From: Moraxellaceae bacterium
GTDB lineage: Bacteria > Pseudomonadota > Gammaproteobacteria > Burkholderiales > Rhodocyclaceae
Assembly (NCBI GenBank): GCA_031119205.1
Contig: JAVHYF010000004.1
Coordinates: forward strand, 131,851-195,850
DNA length: 64,000 bases
Reading direction: 5' to 3'
The notes beneath the pieces were generated by a model. That model was given only the letters and a program-made list of their open reading frames with translations. It did not search any database and had not been told where the DNA came from. Position 1 is the stretch's first letter. Each line of letters opens with the position of its first letter. The position numbers and the translations under genes were made by a program. Positions 33,304-42,032 of this stretch are shown piece after piece.

Positions 33304-33939
33304 CTACAGCGGCACCAGATGGTTGCGCGCAGCGTAGGCGGCCAGTTCCACCATGTTGCGCAAGCCGAGCTTCTCGAAGATGCGCGCGCGATAGGTGGAA
33401 ATCGTGTTGGCTGACAACGACAGTTGCAGCGCGATTTCGCCGACGCTGCGCCCTTGCGCCAGCAACTGCAGCACCTGGTATTCGCGGTTGGACAGCGCCT
33501 CGTGCGGCGTTGCGGCCACCGGTTTGCGCAGGTCCTGCGCCATCAGCTCCGCAATGGCGGGCGTGACGTACATGCCGCCCGCGGCCACCTTGACGATGGC
33601 AGCGAACAGTTCGTCCGGCGCGCAACCCTTGTTGAGGTAGGCGCTGGCGCCACTGCGGATGGCGCGCAGTGCGAACTGGGTTTCCGGGTACACCGACAGC
33701 ATGATGACGCCGACCTGCGGGAACTCGGCGCGCAGGTTCTTCAGCACGTCCAGGCCATCGCGATCGCCGAGCGCGATGTCGAGCAGCACGACGTCGACCG
33801 GTTCGTCGCGCAGCAGACGCAGCGCGGCCGGGCCGTCGGCGGCCTCCTGCACGCTGCCGATGCGCGCATCCTCGGCGAGGATCTGGCGCAGGCCGCGGCG
33901 GATGATCATGTGATCGTCGACGATGAGGATGCGGATCAT
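33304..33939 (-). CDS. NarL/FixJ-type response regulator
   Basis: The protein has 211 residues from ATG 33939; an in-frame extension to 34158 runs through an intergenic inverted repeat and is rejected. The receiver domain begins MIRILIVDDHMIIRRGL, with the phospho-Asp in VVLLDIALGDRDG and Lys in YLNKG. The LuxR-type HTH is LSNREYQVLQLLAQGRSVGE followed by IALQLSLSANTISTYRARIF. It resembles UvrY/GacA-type regulators. The PAS histidine kinase gene 275 bp upstream on the same strand is the probable partner. Targets are not visible; opgGH downstream on the same strand are possible. Confidence 0.9.
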   Translation of the reverse strand: MIRILIVDDHMIIRRGLRQILAEDARIGSVQEAADGPAALRLLRDEPVDVVLLDIALGDRDGLDVLKNLRAEFPQVGVIMLSVYPETQFALRAIRSGASAYLNKGCAPDELFAAIVKVAAGGMYVTPAIAELMAQDLRKPVAATPHEALSNREYQVLQLLAQGRSVGEIALQLSLSANTISTYRARIFEKLGLRNMVELAAYAARNHLVPL

Positions 33940-34068
33940 GGGGTCAGGCGGGGGTGTGTTGTTGACCGCGAAGCGATGCCCCGAGCACGTCGAGGGGGGC
34001 GAGAGATGAGGCAGCGGTTCATGGGCGATGTCCCTGAGTGAAGTCAGGGCGATGGCTGCGACGGTAGC

Positions 34069-34163
34069 TTGGGTTGAGCGAACGCGAAGCCCAACAGCAG
34101 CCTTGGCAAAGGGAATGCCTCTGCGCACGACCGACGTGTCGGGCTTCGCTGCGCTCAACCCAA
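34069..34163. repeat. long inverted repeat in the kinase-regulator spacer
   Basis: TTGGGTTGAGCG..GCGAAGCCC (34069-34092) pairs with GGGCTTCGCTGCGCTCAACC..AA (34141-34163) with one or two mismatches, leaving a loop of about 48 nt. The words GGGCTTCGC and CGCTCAACCCAACC are common in dispersed intergenic elements of proteobacteria, from memory. Confidence 0.6.
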
Positions 34164-34213
34164 CCTGCGCCCTTCGTTGAACGGATGCACATGCGCAACT
34201 CGCTCATGCTGGC

Positions 34214-35392
34214 TCAACCCGCCAGCACGTCGCGCAGGTGCAGGCGCACGGTGGTGCCGGCGCCGGGCGCGCTGTCTATGGACAACTCGCCACCCAGTGC
34301 GCGCGCACGCTCCTGCATGCCGAGCAGGCCGAAGCTGGTGGGCTGCGCAGGCAGGCGCATGCCGCGTCCGTCGTCGCTCACCGCCAGGCGCAGGTCGCGT
34401 CCTTCGGCGGCCGCCTGCAGGCTGACCGAACTGGCCTGCGCGTGGCGCGACACGTTGGTCAGCACCTCCTGCACGATGCGGTACAGCGCGATCTCCGCGT
34501 CACGTCCCAGGCGACTGTGCTCCAGTTCCGCCGCGCAGTCGTAGCTGCAGGCCAGCCCGCTGCGGCGCTGGAAGTCACCGAGCAAGGCTTCGAGCGCAGC
34601 CCACAGGCCGAGGTGGTCCAGCAGGCCCGGACGCAGATCGTTGAGGATGCGGCGCACCGAGCCCATCGCCGTGCCGGCCAGCTCCAGCATGCTGTCCAGC
34701 TTGGCTTGTAGCGTGGCGTCGCTGGCCAGCCGCGGGCGCAGCCAGTTCATGTCGAGTTGCAGCGCAGTCAGCGAGGCACCGAGGTCGTCGTGGATGTCGC
34801 GGGCGATATGGCGGCGCTCTTCCTCGCGCACGCTGTTGAGGTGAGCGGACAGCCGCTGCAGCGCGACGTGGGAGCGACGCAGGCGCTCGTTGGCCTCCGA
34901 CAGCTCCGCGGTGCGCTCGGCGACGCGGCGTTCCAGCAAGTCGTGCGCCGCACGCAGCGCGGCCTCGGTCTGCTTGCGCTCGGTGATGTCCGAGAAGGTG
35001 ACCACCGCACCCAGCACCGGACTGTCCGCCGCGTCGCTGTTGCGGATCGGGTAAGACGCGTAGTGCGCCGGGAACGAACTGCCGTCGCGCCGCCACAGCA
35101 CCTCGTCATCCACCTTCACACCTTCGCCCTGCTGGAAGGCGCGGAAGATGCGGCAGTCGTGCACCGGCATCAGGCTCTCGTCCGAGTGCGAGTGGTGGAT
35201 CAGGTAGTGCATGTTGCGGCCAAGCACTTCATCCGGCGTGTAGCCGAGCATCTCGGCCCCCGCACCGTTGATGAAGATACAGCGGCCACGCAGGTCGATG
35301 CCGTAGATGCCCTCGCCGGTGGATTCCAGCAGCAACTCCAGCTGCCGCCGCCAGGCGTGGTGGTGCGAAAGATTGTGCAGGTGGGCGAACAT
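34214..35392 (-). CDS. PAS-domain sensor histidine kinase (NarX-type HisKA_3)
   Basis: The protein has 392 residues. Residues about 10-140 are a PAS domain (LLESTGEGIYGIDLRGRC, then MLGYTPDEVLGRN, and a PAC tail VVTFSDITERKQ). A coiled coil (LERRVAERTAELSEANERL) leads to a dimerisation/phosphoacceptor helix with His in RHIARDIHDDLGASLTAL, then an ATPase domain (EVLTNVSRHAQA; DDGRGM; GLLGMQERARALGG). There is no transmembrane segment, so it senses a cytoplasmic cue; the PAS ligand is unknown. It is expected to phosphorylate the response regulator encoded downstream on the same strand. Confidence 0.9.
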   Translation of the reverse strand: MFAHLHNLSHHHAWRRQLELLLESTGEGIYGIDLRGRCIFINGAGAEMLGYTPDEVLGRNMHYLIHHSHSDESLMPVHDCRIFRAFQQGEGVKVDDEVLWRRDGSSFPAHYASYPIRNSDAADSPVLGAVVTFSDITERKQTEAALRAAHDLLERRVAERTAELSEANERLRRSHVALQRLSAHLNSVREEERRHIARDIHDDLGASLTALQLDMNWLRPRLASDATLQAKLDSMLELAGTAMGSVRRILNDLRPGLLDHLGLWAALEALLGDFQRRSGLACSYDCAAELEHSRLGRDAEIALYRIVQEVLTNVSRHAQASSVSLQAAAEGRDLRLAVSDDGRGMRLPAQPTSFGLLGMQERARALGGELSIDSAPGAGTTVRLHLRDVLAG

Positions 35393-35536
35393 GGTGCGTC
35401 CACGTAAGCAAGCTGGATACCTGCCCTGAAACGCCCACGGAGTGCGGTTTGTGGGGCCCTCTCCAGCGCGGCCTGCACCATGCTGGAATGCGCACGCACG
35501 GCAGTCTGCACTGCCACCGTGCGTGCGTCGTCGGGA

Positions 35537-36253
35537 TCAGTTCTGTCGCAACCCCGCGATCCAGCGCGTGTACAAGCGGTCCGACATCGCGCGCATGGCC
35601 GGCAGGTTGGTGGCCATCTGGGCGAGCTGTTCTTCGCTTTTCTGCACGCTGGCCGGCGGGTTGGCGGGGTCGCTGACTTCGTCGGCCCACTGGGTGTTCC
35701 AGGTGCGGATCATCTCTTCGGTCATCTCGACGTGGCACTGCATGCCGAGGTGACGGTCGCCGAGCACGAAGGCCTGGTTGGTGCAGGCATCACTGCCGAG
35801 GATGCGGGTGGCGCCGTCGGGCAGGGCGAAGGTTTCGCCATGCCAGTGGAAGGCGTCGAAGCCGTCTGTTTCACCGAGCCATGCGCGAGCCTCGGCGGTG
35901 TCGGTGGGACGAACTTCGTGCCAGCCGATCTCCTTTGCCGGGTTGCGGCTGACGACCTTGCCGAGCGCCTTGCTCATCAGCTGGCCACCGAGGCAGTGGC
36001 CGATCACCGGAATGTCCTTGTCGACCGCCTGGCGGATCAGCGACAGCAGCTGTGGAATCCACGGCAACGGGTCGTTAACACTCATCGGGCCGCCCATGAA
36101 GCACAGGCCGGAGAAGGCATCGGGGGACGCCGGAATGGTGGCACCTTCATCGACCGCGACCAAGGTCCATGGGATCGAGTGGCGGTCGAGGAAACTGGCA
36201 AAATAGCCCGGCCCTTCGGTACGGGTATGACGGAAGATTGCGACGGGTTTCAT
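35537..36253 (-). CDS. class I glutamine amidotransferase-like protein
   Basis: The protein has 238 residues from ATG 36253. It is a stand-alone GATase1 domain with nucleophile Cys in VIGHCLGGQLMSKALG, His in QCHVEMTEE and the following Glu as the third member. The N-terminus (MKPVAIFRHTRTEGPGYF) and FMGGPMSVND are typical of the GMP-synthase-like GATases that act on free glutamine or related gamma-glutamyl substrates. The start codon shares the CATG tetranucleotide with a possible start on the opposite strand, so it is divergent from the protease gene next door. The substrate cannot be read from the sequence. Confidence 0.88.
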   Translation of the reverse strand: MKPVAIFRHTRTEGPGYFASFLDRHSIPWTLVAVDEGATIPASPDAFSGLCFMGGPMSVNDPLPWIPQLLSLIRQAVDKDIPVIGHCLGGQLMSKALGKVVSRNPAKEIGWHEVRPTDTAEARAWLGETDGFDAFHWHGETFALPDGATRILGSDACTNQAFVLGDRHLGMQCHVEMTEEMIRTWNTQWADEVSDPANPPASVQKSEEQLAQMATNLPAMRAMSDRLYTRWIAGLRQN

Positions 36254-36290
36254 GGCGGAGGACAGCGTGGTCAACGTGGAGACGAAGCGG

Positions 36291-36923
36291 GTGAAAAGAT
36301 TCTTGCTGTGCAGCATTCTAAGCGCGTTGCCGCTGGCCGCGCAGGCGGTGGATGTGTCTGTAGTGGGCGTGTTTCCCGGCAAGGCGGTGCTGGTGCTGGA
36401 TGGCGGTTCGCCGCGCATCGTGCCGGTCGGTCAGACGGTGAATGGCGTGAAGGTGGTTGCGGTGGAAGGCGACGTCGTGACGCTGGAGCAGGATGGCCGC
36501 CGCAACAAGGTGCCGATGGGGGGCGCAGTGAGCATCGGCGGCGGTGGCGGGACCGGGCAGGTGATCCATCTGCAGGGCGATTCGCGCGGCCACTTCGTCA
36601 CGCCGGGCAGCATCAACGGTGCGGGTGTGACCTTCCTGGTCGATACCGGCGCGTCGTCGGTGGCGATGGGTCAGGGCACCGCGCGCGCAGCCGGCATCGA
36701 TTACCTGAAAGGCGAGCGCGGCATGGCGAGTACCGCCAATGGCGTGGTGCCAATGTACCGCGTGCGCCTGTCGCGCGTGACGATCGGCAGTGTGACGCTT
36801 ACCGATGTGGAAGGCGCAGTGGTGCAGGTGGACATGCCGCATGTGCTGCTGGGCATGAGTTTCCTGAACCGCATGGAGATGCGGCGCGAGGGGCAAGTCA
36901 TGACCCTCCGCAAACGCTTCTAA
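36291..36923 (+). CDS. retropepsin-like aspartic protease (TIGR02281 type), exported
   Basis: The protein has 210 residues. I place the start at GTG 36291 because GGAG lies about nine bases upstream and the signal peptide (VKRFLLCSILSALPLAAQA) then begins at residue 1; an in-frame ATG at 36252 would put 13 residues before it. The catalytic motif is FLVDTGASSVAMG with Asp118. Before it is a small beta-domain (VVGVFPGKAVLVLDGGSPR) and a Gly-rich hinge. The single D-T-G implies an active homodimer in the periplasm. GMSFLNRMEM near the end is the conserved flap-distal helix of the family. Confidence 0.85.
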   Translation: MKRFLLCSILSALPLAAQAVDVSVVGVFPGKAVLVLDGGSPRIVPVGQTVNGVKVVAVEGDVVTLEQDGRRNKVPMGGAVSIGGGGGTGQVIHLQGDSRGHFVTPGSINGAGVTFLVDTGASSVAMGQGTARAAGIDYLKGERGMASTANGVVPMYRVRLSRVTIGSVTLTDVEGAVVQVDMPHVLLGMSFLNRMEMRREGQVMTLRKRF

Positions 36924-36941
36924 TGAAGTCCACGCGTAAAG

Positions 36942-37031
36942 CTACTGCGCAGCCCGATCCCGAAACTCCGGTGCTCAGCGTACGACTTGTACGCTTCCGC
37001 TCCTCGTTTCGGCCTCGGGCTGCTCGCTACG
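36942..37031 (+). repeat. 90-bp dispersed repeat, copy 1
   Basis: Begins CTACTGCGCAGCCCGATCCC and ends CTGCTCGCTACG, with TCCTCGTTTCGGCCTCGG in between and a small palindrome around GTACGACTTGTAC. It is matched by 42511-42600 over its full length with scattered differences. It lies in the spacer between the protease and NudL genes. Confidence 0.75.
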
Positions 37032-37068
37032 CTTTCCGCGCGGACTTCATGCTCGATGTGGCGCTGCG

Positions 37069-37653
37069 ATGAGTGACCGGAAGTTACAGGCGCAGGATCT
37101 GCGGGATCGGTTCGCGCGTGTCGGTGGTGTGTCTTCGATGGTGGTCCAGGCGGACCCTGCGGACACCTCGGCGGGCGTGCTGATTCCGGTCGTGACGCAT
37201 GAGGCGGGTCTGACGGTGTTGCTGACGCGGCGTACCGATCATCTCTGGAACCACGCGGGGCAGATCAGTTTTCCCGGTGGCCGGGTGGAGCCGGGGGATG
37301 CGGATGCGGTGGCTGCGGCCTTGCGTGAGACCGACGAGGAGGTGGGCATTGCGCCGGCACAGGTGGAGGTGCTGGGGCGCTTGCCGGACTTTGTGACCGG
37401 GACTGGCTTCCACGTGGTGCCGGTGGTGGGACTGGTCGCGCCGCCCTTGCAACTGAAGCCGGACCCCTTCGAGGTGGCGGAGATATTCGAAGTGCCGCTG
37501 GATTTCCTTCTGGACGAGCGTCGTTACCAGCGCCACCGCTTCGAGCGCGCGGGGCAGGTGTTCCAGGTACATGCGGTGCCCTGGCCGGGGAAGTTCATCT
37601 GGGGGGCGACGGCCGGGATGCTGGCGTCACTTGCGCGTTGCATGGCGGACTGA
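37069..37653 (+). CDS. nudL: Nudix hydrolase, NudL-type CoA pyrophosphatase
   Basis: The protein has 194 residues. The Nudix box spans residues 71-93: GRVEPGDADAVAAALRETDE followed by EVGI. It is preceded by NHAGQISFPGG, the UPF0035 signature that marks coenzyme A pyrophosphatases. GFHVVPVVGLV follows, as in the family. It is expected to hydrolyse CoA and its derivatives to phosphopantetheine and 3',5'-ADP with a divalent metal in the cytoplasm. It stands between a dispersed repeat and the rpsT terminator, facing the convergent rpsT gene. Confidence 0.88.
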   Translation: MSDRKLQAQDLRDRFARVGGVSSMVVQADPADTSAGVLIPVVTHEAGLTVLLTRRTDHLWNHAGQISFPGGRVEPGDADAVAAALRETDEEVGIAPAQVEVLGRLPDFVTGTGFHVVPVVGLVAPPLQLKPDPFEVAEIFEVPLDFLLDERRYQRHRFERAGQVFQVHAVPWPGKFIWGATAGMLASLARCMAD

Positions 37654-37704
37654 GGGGCGGGCCGACCACTTAGTCTTTGCGGTGGCAGAAAAACAGCGCC
37701 AGAA

Positions 37705-37734
37705 AACAAAAAACGCAGCCCACGGGCTGCGTTT
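37705..37734 (-). terminator. rho-independent terminator of rpsT
   Basis: Reading the minus strand, AAACGCAGCCC and GGGCTGCGTTT form an 11-bp stem followed by TTTTGTTTTC. It lies 22 bases past the rpsT stop. Confidence 0.85.
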
Positions 37735-37755
37735 CTGCTGGAGCCTTGCTGCTGA

Positions 37756-38028
37756 TTAAGCGGCAGCGCCCATCGCCTTGATGGCGGCGGACAGACGGCT
37801 CTTGTGACGTGCGGCGGCGTTCTTGTGAACAATCTTCTTGTCCGCAACGCTGTCGATGATGCTTTGCGATTCCTTGAAGATTGCTTGTGCAGCAGCCTTG
37901 TCGCCAGCGTCCACAGCCTTGCGCACAGCCTTGATCGCGGTACGCAGACGGGAACGCAGGCTGCCGTTGTGGGCGCGGGCCTTGTTTGCCTGGCGAGCGC
38001 GCTTGCGGGCTTGTGCCGTATTGGCCAT
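37756..38028 (-). CDS. rpsT: 30S ribosomal protein S20
   Basis: The protein has 90 residues from ATG 38028. It begins [20 protein letters not shown], the conserved opening of S20, continues with [17 protein letters not shown] and ends with [20 protein letters not shown]. It binds the 5' domain of 16S rRNA early in small-subunit assembly. The length matches the family. A single-gene unit with a strong terminator. An upstream in-frame ATG at 38076 would add 16 residues not found in S20 and is rejected. Confidence 0.97.
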   Translation of the reverse strand: MANTAQARKRARQANKARAHNGSLRSRLRTAIKAVRKAVDAGDKAAAQAIFKESQSIIDSVADKKIVHKNAAARHKSRLSAAIKAMGAAA

Positions 38029-38130
38029 GGTTCGGTTTCCGTGTGTCAGATTCAGAGAGTCCGCGACTATAGCCAACTATTCAATGTCTTGCAAGGCCAT
38101 CAGTGAGGTGGGCGGCTACAATCGGAGCCC

Positions 38131-38685
38131 ATGGCGCCTGACCTCGATCCTCATCATGGTTTTCTGTATCTCGACCGTTTCACCTGTGTGCAGGAAAAAG
38201 AAGGCCTGCTGGGCCATGACAGCCCGTACTTCCTGGTGTTCGTAGGCCATGCGGGGCCGGCCGACGGCTGCGACGTGGTGCGGGTGCGGCACCCGGACTG
38301 GGAGGGCGCCATCGCGACCGGCGACACCCGGGTGACCGATGTGTGGGTGCATCACGCCGTGCACGGCACCAGCACCGTGCTGGTGGCGCTGCTGGAGCAG
38401 GACTGGCAGTGCGATATCGACGACGAGATGCTGGAGGAGTTGCGGCGCGACATGGCCATGCACTGGACGCACTGTCGCGAGACCGCGCAGCGGGCAGATG
38501 ACCGGGCGGACAAGGCGGCCTTGCTGTTCGGCCGCAGCCTGCGGCGGGTGCTGGCCAACGATCACCTGATCGGCCTGATGTCCCTGCCGATCACCACCGA
38601 TCACGGCGTGCTGCCGGCATTGACGCTGGGGGGCGAGGACGCGCGCTACCGCGCCGTGTTCCGCGTGCGGGCACTGGTGCCCTGA
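38131..38685 (+). CDS. conserved protein of unknown function
   Basis: The protein has 184 residues. I do not recognise it. It opens HHGFLYLDRFTCVQEKEGLLG, has an acidic and His/Asp-rich middle (DVWVHHAVHGTSTVLVALLEQDW), an amphipathic helical stretch RRDMAMHWTHCRETAQRADD and ends RYRAVFRVRAL. No signal peptide or membrane segment, so it is cytoplasmic. It starts 102 bp from the divergent rpsT start. Codon use is that of the host. It is convergent with the aminopeptidase gene and seems monocistronic. Confidence 0.75.
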   Translation: MAPDLDPHHGFLYLDRFTCVQEKEGLLGHDSPYFLVFVGHAGPADGCDVVRVRHPDWEGAIATGDTRVTDVWVHHAVHGTSTVLVALLEQDWQCDIDDEMLEELRRDMAMHWTHCRETAQRADDRADKAALLFGRSLRRVLANDHLIGLMSLPITTDHGVLPALTLGGEDARYRAVFRVRALVP

Positions 38686-38707
38686 ACTCCCGGCCAGCCC
38701 GTACCGA

Positions 38708-39781
38708 TCAGTTGCGACCGGCCGTAGGCGGCAGGCTGCTGCCGCGGGCCAGGGCCGCCCGGCGCTCCTTCTCCGGTAATTTGCCGAGCCGAGCGACCTC
38801 TGTATAGAAGCTGCCCAGGTCTCCACCCTGGCGGGCCAGCAGCGCGCTGAAGTCCGGCATCAGTGCCTTGTACAGGCCCACCGAGTTCAGCGTGGCGTTG
38901 TTGAGGTCCTGCGCGAACCAGCGGTCGTAGCCCGCAAAGCCATTCCAGCGGGTGCTCTTGAGTGACTGGTAGTCACTGCGCAGCCGGTCGAACAGCGCGC
39001 GTTTCCCGGCCTGCTTGCCGGCCTCCGGCAGATCGCTGGCGTAGAGCCGGGCGAGCGAGTCGCGTGTCTGCAGGATCAGGGCGGCGAAATCGGCGCGTGC
39101 CACCTGGCTGCGCTCGAACTGTTCGCGCAATGTTTCCTTGCCGGGCTGTGCCAGCCAGCGCCGGACGCCCGCTTCCTCGACGGTGGCCGCAAAGGACTCG
39201 TTGAACTCGGTGTCGTCCTTGACGTAGAGGACCTGGTGGGCCAGTTCGTGAAAAATCAGGCGCGCCAGTTCCGGCTCCGGCCAGTTGATGAAGGACGACA
39301 GCAGCGGGTCGTCGAACCAGCCCAGCGTGGAATATGCGGGAATGCCGGCGACGTAGACGTCCAAGCCCTGGGCCCGCAGCTCGGACGCGCGTGCCTGGGC
39401 ATCGGCTTCGCTGAAGAAGCCCAGGTAGCTGACGCAGCCGGCAACCGGCAGGCACCACTCCTGCGATTGCATCGACAGCGCCGGGGCGGCGAAGACGTTC
39501 CACACCACGAAGGGACGGCCCAGGTCCGCGTAGCGGCGATAGCTGCGGTTGTCGGGCAGGCCGAGTTCGCGGCTGGCGAAGCTGCGGATCTCGCCAGCCA
39601 GGTCGAGGCGCGCTAGCAATGCGGGCGGCGCTTCGGTGCGTAGCTGGTCGACGTCGCGCGTGTTGGCCAGCAGGCTCATCTGGCCATGCGCGGCCTGCCA
39701 GTAGTAGCCGGGGCCAAGGCTGCAGCCTGTGAGGGCCAGGCTTGTGATCAGGGCGGCACGGCGGAGCAGTGGTGAAACCAT
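38708..39781 (-). CDS. predicted aminopeptidase lipoprotein (Aminopep family)
   Basis: The protein has 357 residues from ATG 39781; the longer frame to 40057 is rejected because the lipoprotein signal begins here: a hydrophobic run and lipobox LTGC (Cys near residue 20). Domain features of the family: YYWQAAHGQMSLL near the N-terminus, SYLGFFSEADAQARASEL, and the zinc site LIFHELAHQVLYVKDDTEFNESFA with H-E-x-x-H plus a downstream Glu. It is predicted to be a membrane-tethered periplasmic metallopeptidase. Substrates are unknown. Confidence 0.85.
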   Translation of the reverse strand: MVSPLLRRAALITSLALTGCSLGPGYYWQAAHGQMSLLANTRDVDQLRTEAPPALLARLDLAGEIRSFASRELGLPDNRSYRRYADLGRPFVVWNVFAAPALSMQSQEWCLPVAGCVSYLGFFSEADAQARASELRAQGLDVYVAGIPAYSTLGWFDDPLLSSFINWPEPELARLIFHELAHQVLYVKDDTEFNESFAATVEEAGVRRWLAQPGKETLREQFERSQVARADFAALILQTRDSLARLYASDLPEAGKQAGKRALFDRLRSDYQSLKSTRWNGFAGYDRWFAQDLNNATLNSVGLYKALMPDFSALLARQGGDLGSFYTEVARLGKLPEKERRAALARGSSLPPTAGRN

Positions 39782-40095
39782 CGGTGGTCCTGGTGTCGGC
39801 GGCGGGTACGGCTCCGCAGTATCTGGACGAAGCCTGCACTCTATCAAGGCAAGGCGGCTGTGGCGGGACTGGACCGGATTGCGTCCGCACGTGCTGCCTC
39901 CGGTGCCTTCACGCATGGTGCGCACGGATCGCCTGACTGCCTCATCGCTGACATCGATATGGGCAGCATTACCCGCAAGACGTGCCGGTGAGCGGGGCGT
40001 GAGGTGGGCGGTGTATACCTGACTTCCGGGTGTGCCCGCTGCCCCTGGTCGCTTCAAATCGCTAACATGCGCGGCATCAGCGCTGTGGTGCCACC

Positions 40096-40584
40096 ATGTC
40101 CGATCCCTTGCCGCCCCTGTTGTCCGAGGAAGTCGTCACCTTCATGAAGCGCGGCGTCTCCATCGTGGCGGCCTCGCGCGACGACAGCCTGCACGCGTCG
40201 ATGGCGCGGGTCGGCGGTTGTTACGTGGCGCCGGACCGGCGCAGCGTCACCCTGGTGCTCAGCGAGCGGCAGTCCGCTGCCTTGCTGGCGGACATCCGTG
40301 CCTGTGGCCACATCGCGGTGGCGATCACCGAACCGAGCACGCATCGCACGGTGCAGCTCAAGGGTGTCGATGCCACCGTGCGGCCGGTGCGTCCCTTCGA
40401 TCATGCCTGCGTGGAGGCGCACATCGGCGTCTTCGTGGCCGAGGTCGGGCCGATGGGGCACGACGAGCCGCTGACGCGGGCAGTGGTCTATCCGCTGCCG
40501 CACGACCGCGTCGCCATCAGCTTTACCCCGACCCAGGCGTTCTCGCAGACACCGGGAGCCAACGCCGGCGAGGCCCTGCGGTGA
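40096..40584 (+). CDS. PNPOx-like (FMN split-barrel) protein
   Basis: The protein has 162 residues. The fold is suggested by VVTFMKRGVSIVAASRD at the start, SVTLVLSERQSAALLADIRA, and HIAVAITEPSTHRTVQLKG, the strand order of pyridoxamine-phosphate-oxidase-like flavin-binding proteins. There are no residues identifying a substrate. Its stop overlaps the GTG start of the next gene (GTGA), and that protein also begins with a PNPOx-like domain, so the two probably act together, perhaps as a heteromeric flavin or redox sensor. Confidence 0.75.
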   Translation: MSDPLPPLLSEEVVTFMKRGVSIVAASRDDSLHASMARVGGCYVAPDRRSVTLVLSERQSAALLADIRACGHIAVAITEPSTHRTVQLKGVDATVRPVRPFDHACVEAHIGVFVAEVGPMGHDEPLTRAVVYPLPHDRVAISFTPTQAFSQTPGANAGEALR

Positions 40585-41918
40585 GGGCCGGTGTGGACGC
40601 CCTGCGCGGCGCGCTGGACGGGTCGATCCCGCCCATCATCGCCACCGTGTCGCGTGACGGCGTGCCCAACGTCAGTTACGTGTCGCAGATGGAGTACGTG
40701 GATGCCAGCCACGTTGCGCTGAGCTACCAGTTCTTCAACAAGACGCGCGAGAACATCCTCGCCAACCCCCACGCCACCGCGCTGATCACCGACAGCGACA
40801 CCGGCGCCGGCTACCGCATGAGCATCCAGTATCTGCGGACCGAGATGTCGGGGCCGGTGTTCGAACGCATGAAGGCCAAGCTGGCGGGTATTGCGTCCTA
40901 CACCGGCATGGCCGGCGTGTTCCGCCTGCAGGGCGCGGACATCTATCAGGTGCTGGCCATCGAGACTGTGCCGGGGGAGACGGTCGCGCCGCCACCGCCC
41001 CGGCGCAACGCCATGACCGCGTTGCGCCTTACCTCGTCGCGCATGGCGGCCGCTGCCGACCTTGCCCAGCTTTTCGACGAGACGCTGGTGGCGCTTGCCG
41101 AGGAATTCGACATGCCCAGCAGCATGGTGCTGCTGCGCGATGAATCCGGTGACCGGCTCTACACGGTGGCAAGCCGTGGCTACGAGCAGTCCGGCGTGGG
41201 CTCCGAGATACCGTTCGGCAGTGGCGTCATCGGCGTGGCGGCGGCACATCGCACGCCCATCCGCATCGGCTACATGACTACCGAATACGCCTACGGGATG
41301 GCGATGCGCGAGTCTGCGCTGCAGGCAGGCCTGCCCAGCGTGCAGGACGAGATTCCCTTTCCCGGTCGCGAGATGCCGGCCAGCCAGATGGCCGTGCCCA
41401 TCCTGGCGGGCAGTGAGTTGCTGGGCGTGCTGTACGTGGACAGCGACGAGAAGTACCGCTTCGGCTATGCGGATGAAGACGCGCTCGCGGTGCTCGCCAA
41501 CCAGCTGGGTGCCAGCCTGCGCGCCCTGCAGCGCGGCGCGGAGACCGCCGACGAGACGGCTGCACAACCGGCCGCGGCGAGGGACGGGGGCGATTGCCGG
41601 CCGCTGCGCCTGCGCCGCTACACCGAGAATGACAGCGTGTTCGTCGATGGCGACTACCTGATCAAGGGCGTGGCCGGAGCGATCTTCTGGAAGCTGGCCT
41701 CCGACTACACCCGCCACGGCCGCACCGATTTCTCCAACCGCGAGCTGCGCCTCGACCCGGCCATCCGCCTGCCGGACATCGACGACAACCTGGAGGCGCG
41801 GCTCATCCTGCTGTCGCGCCGCCTGCGCGAGCGCTGCGAAGCGATCGCCATCGAGAAAACCGGCCGCGGTCGTTTCCGTCTGTGCGTGGCACAGCCGCTG
41901 GAGCTGCAGGAGAACTGA
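40581..41918 (+). CDS. PNPOx-GAF-winged-helix fusion, putative sensory regulator
   Basis: The protein has 445 residues from GTG 40581. Residues 1-135: PNPOx-like flavin domain (PPIIATVSRDGVPNVSYVSQ, then FFNKTRENILANP). Residues about 150-310: GAF domain (DLAQLFDETLVALAEEFDMP; GSGVIGVAAAHRTPIRI; GSELLGVLYVDSDEKYRFG). Residues about 335-440: a region LRRYTENDSVFVDGDYLIKG..AIFWKLASDY that looks like a winged-helix module used in signalling proteins. The start overlaps the previous stop by four bases. A flavin-linked sensor coupled to a GAF and a helix-turn-helix-like output would fit redox or ligand sensing; the output is not proved to bind DNA. Confidence 0.75.
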   Translation: MRAGVDALRGALDGSIPPIIATVSRDGVPNVSYVSQMEYVDASHVALSYQFFNKTRENILANPHATALITDSDTGAGYRMSIQYLRTEMSGPVFERMKAKLAGIASYTGMAGVFRLQGADIYQVLAIETVPGETVAPPPPRRNAMTALRLTSSRMAAAADLAQLFDETLVALAEEFDMPSSMVLLRDESGDRLYTVASRGYEQSGVGSEIPFGSGVIGVAAAHRTPIRIGYMTTEYAYGMAMRESALQAGLPSVQDEIPFPGREMPASQMAVPILAGSELLGVLYVDSDEKYRFGYADEDALAVLANQLGASLRALQRGAETADETAAQPAAARDGGDCRPLRLRRYTENDSVFVDGDYLIKGVAGAIFWKLASDYTRHGRTDFSNRELRLDPAIRLPDIDDNLEARLILLSRRLRERCEAIAIEKTGRGRFRLCVAQPLELQEN

Positions 41919-42032
41919 ACCCCCTTCTCAAGAGGGGCTTCACCGCCCGACGGCATGTAGGCAATTGCTTACTTGCTGTGACGCAGCAGTGTCCGATAAT
42001 GAAAGCCTTGGTAGCACGCCAGCGAGGGCACC

